Below are positions 40,709 through 41,328 of a DNA stretch of 41,328 nucleotides, one piece after another (position 1 is the stretch's first letter; each line of letters starts with the position of its first letter). A program made the translations under genes and the position numbers. This DNA comes from Isotricha intestinalis (Eukaryota; Ciliophora; Litostomatea; Vestibuliferida; Isotrichidae): NCBI GenBank assembly GCA_023807065.1, contig JAJJLU010003660.1, positions 1 to 41,328 on the forward strand, read 5' to 3'. The notes below the pieces were generated by a model. The model had not been told where the DNA came from, searched no databases, and was given only the letters and a program-made list of their open reading frames with translations.

Positions 40709-41125
40709 ATACCGTATTTTAACAATTTGTTCCCCCCTCCCTGCATATAAATCAATATTTTTTTAAGGGGGGGCATGATTAGAATTTTTTTTTATAAATA
40801 AAAAATTTTTTTTGAGGGGGCACATTAGACTGGAAACACAAAATGTTAAAATACAATAATAGATAAAATTAATATTTATTTAAATTATATTGAATTTTAA
40901 TATATGAAATTAAAATCATTTAAATAAACTTATTTGAATTTTAATTGTTTTTATTGTAACTAGCTTAAAAAAGTTCATATTTTTTTTCGGGGGGAAAATT
41001 AGACACTTTTTTGAAATTTCAAAATTTTTTTTAGCGGGCATATTAAGAACAATTTTTTTGAAATTTCAAATTTTTTTTTTAGGAGGAAATAATTAGACAG
41101 GGCACAAATTGTTAAAATAAAGTAT
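40709..41125. mobile_element. Small non-autonomous (MITE-like) element or pair of elements with G-run repeats
   Basis: The left end 40709-40730 and the right end 41104-41125 are inverted copies over 22 nt with two mismatches, sharing the core TATTTTAACAATTTGT. A third copy of the end, in the right-hand orientation, is at 40838-40854. Between them are units of about 47-48 bp starting with a G-run and containing ATTAGA then a T-run and GAAATTTCAAA: G-runs at 40767, 40816, 40989, 41036 and 41083. Runs of 5-7 G and one of 6 C are exceptional in this DNA. There is no ORF. It could be one 417-bp element or a 146-bp element (40709-40854) next to a truncated second. No transposase is present, so the class is unknown; a TA flank is possible. 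Confidence 0.55.
40767..41090 (+). repeat. Five imperfect units of about 47-48 bp with G-runs
   Basis: Units begin GGGG-(C/A)A and continue with ATTAGA(C), a T-run, GAAATTTCAAA and another T-run. Two occur before 40854, three between 40989 and 41103, separated by about 130 bp of ordinary AT-rich sequence. Confidence 0.6.
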
Positions 41126-41328
41126 ATTCTTCATTTATTTCTTTTTCTGATTTAATGTTTAATTATTAAATTGATAAAATAAATCATTAAAGATAGGACC
41201 ATAAAATGACAAAAGAAATTTAAATTCTTGAAAAAAAGAAATAAATACTTATAAAAAAGGAGATTATAAAAATAATATAAACGAAGAAAATAATATTAAT
41301 TAACAATATGAAAAATGATTAAATAAGA
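41126..41328. other. Right-edge spacer
   Basis: About 200 bp of AT-rich sequence. No gene, telomere repeat or further copy of the G-run repeat. Confidence 0.4.

Overview
The window is a gene-dense, extremely AT-rich stretch of nuclear DNA from a unicellular eukaryote. The eukaryotic signs are 20S proteasome subunits, Rab GTPases, a formin, tubulin-folding cofactor B, a PP2C phosphatase, CCCH/YTH and CCCH/RRM RNA-binding proteins, and two spliceosomal-type introns of only 41 and 49 nt. An NME7-type nucleoside diphosphate kinase with a DM10 domain and a protein with sperm-tail PG-rich motifs suggest that the cell builds cilia or flagella. Genes end at TAA, TAG or TGA, so I see no need for a recoded genetic code. 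The lineage cannot be fixed from the sequence alone. The PP2C style, the CCCH+YTH architecture and the Asn/Lys/Glu-rich low complexity would suit an alveolate (ciliate-like) or another AT-rich anaerobic or free-living protist.

Layout. 0.4-2.9 kb: a charged protein with a ubiquitin-like N terminus (+). 3.0-3.8 kb: a Rab6-like GTPase with a 41-nt intron (-). 4.4-8.0 kb: a formin whose FH1 is a 24-bp minisatellite (-). 8.2-8.9 kb: proteasome alpha-2 (+). 9.1-10.2 kb: an acidic unknown (-). 11.5-15.4 kb: a degenerate Rab-like GTPase fused to PG-rich motifs and a C-terminal Asn/Glu repeat (-). 15.7-17.1 kb: a WD40 protein (+). 17.3-19.1 kb: a HIT/MYND-like zinc finger fused to a kinase with HRN instead of HRD (-). 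19.7-20.3 kb: a small unknown (-). 21.7-23.1 kb: an aladin-like WD protein (+). 23.3-25.7 kb: PP2C (-). 26.1-26.8 kb: proteasome beta-7/PSMB4 (+). 27.0-27.7 kb: a second Rab with a 49-nt intron (-). 28.5-29.6 kb: an NME7-like kinase with a 1-nt frame break (+). 29.8-32.6 kb: an Asn-rich unknown and two EF-hand genes. 33.2-37.4 kb, all minus strand: a NOT4-like RRM-CCCH protein without RING, TBCB, a CCCH-YTH protein, and a small basic unknown. 38.0-40.5 kb: two head-to-head paralogous secreted Cys-rich genes, the left one a decayed pseudogene and the right one broken once in an A-run. 40.7-41.1 kb: G-run repeats bounded by inverted repeats, probably a small non-autonomous transposon.

There are no operons. 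Many genes are divergent pairs sharing 200-400 bp of AT-rich spacer. The genes are a general housekeeping mixture (proteolysis, vesicle traffic, cytoskeleton, mRNA 3'-end/decay, signalling), not one pathway. The strongest leads are the GTPase-PG fusion, the zinc-finger pseudokinase, the YTH protein that seems to lack its m6A cage, the RING-less NOT4-like protein, and a clear drift in synonymous codons from A/C-ending at the 5' end to T-ending at the 3' end of several genes. I saw no CRISPR array, rRNA or tRNA.
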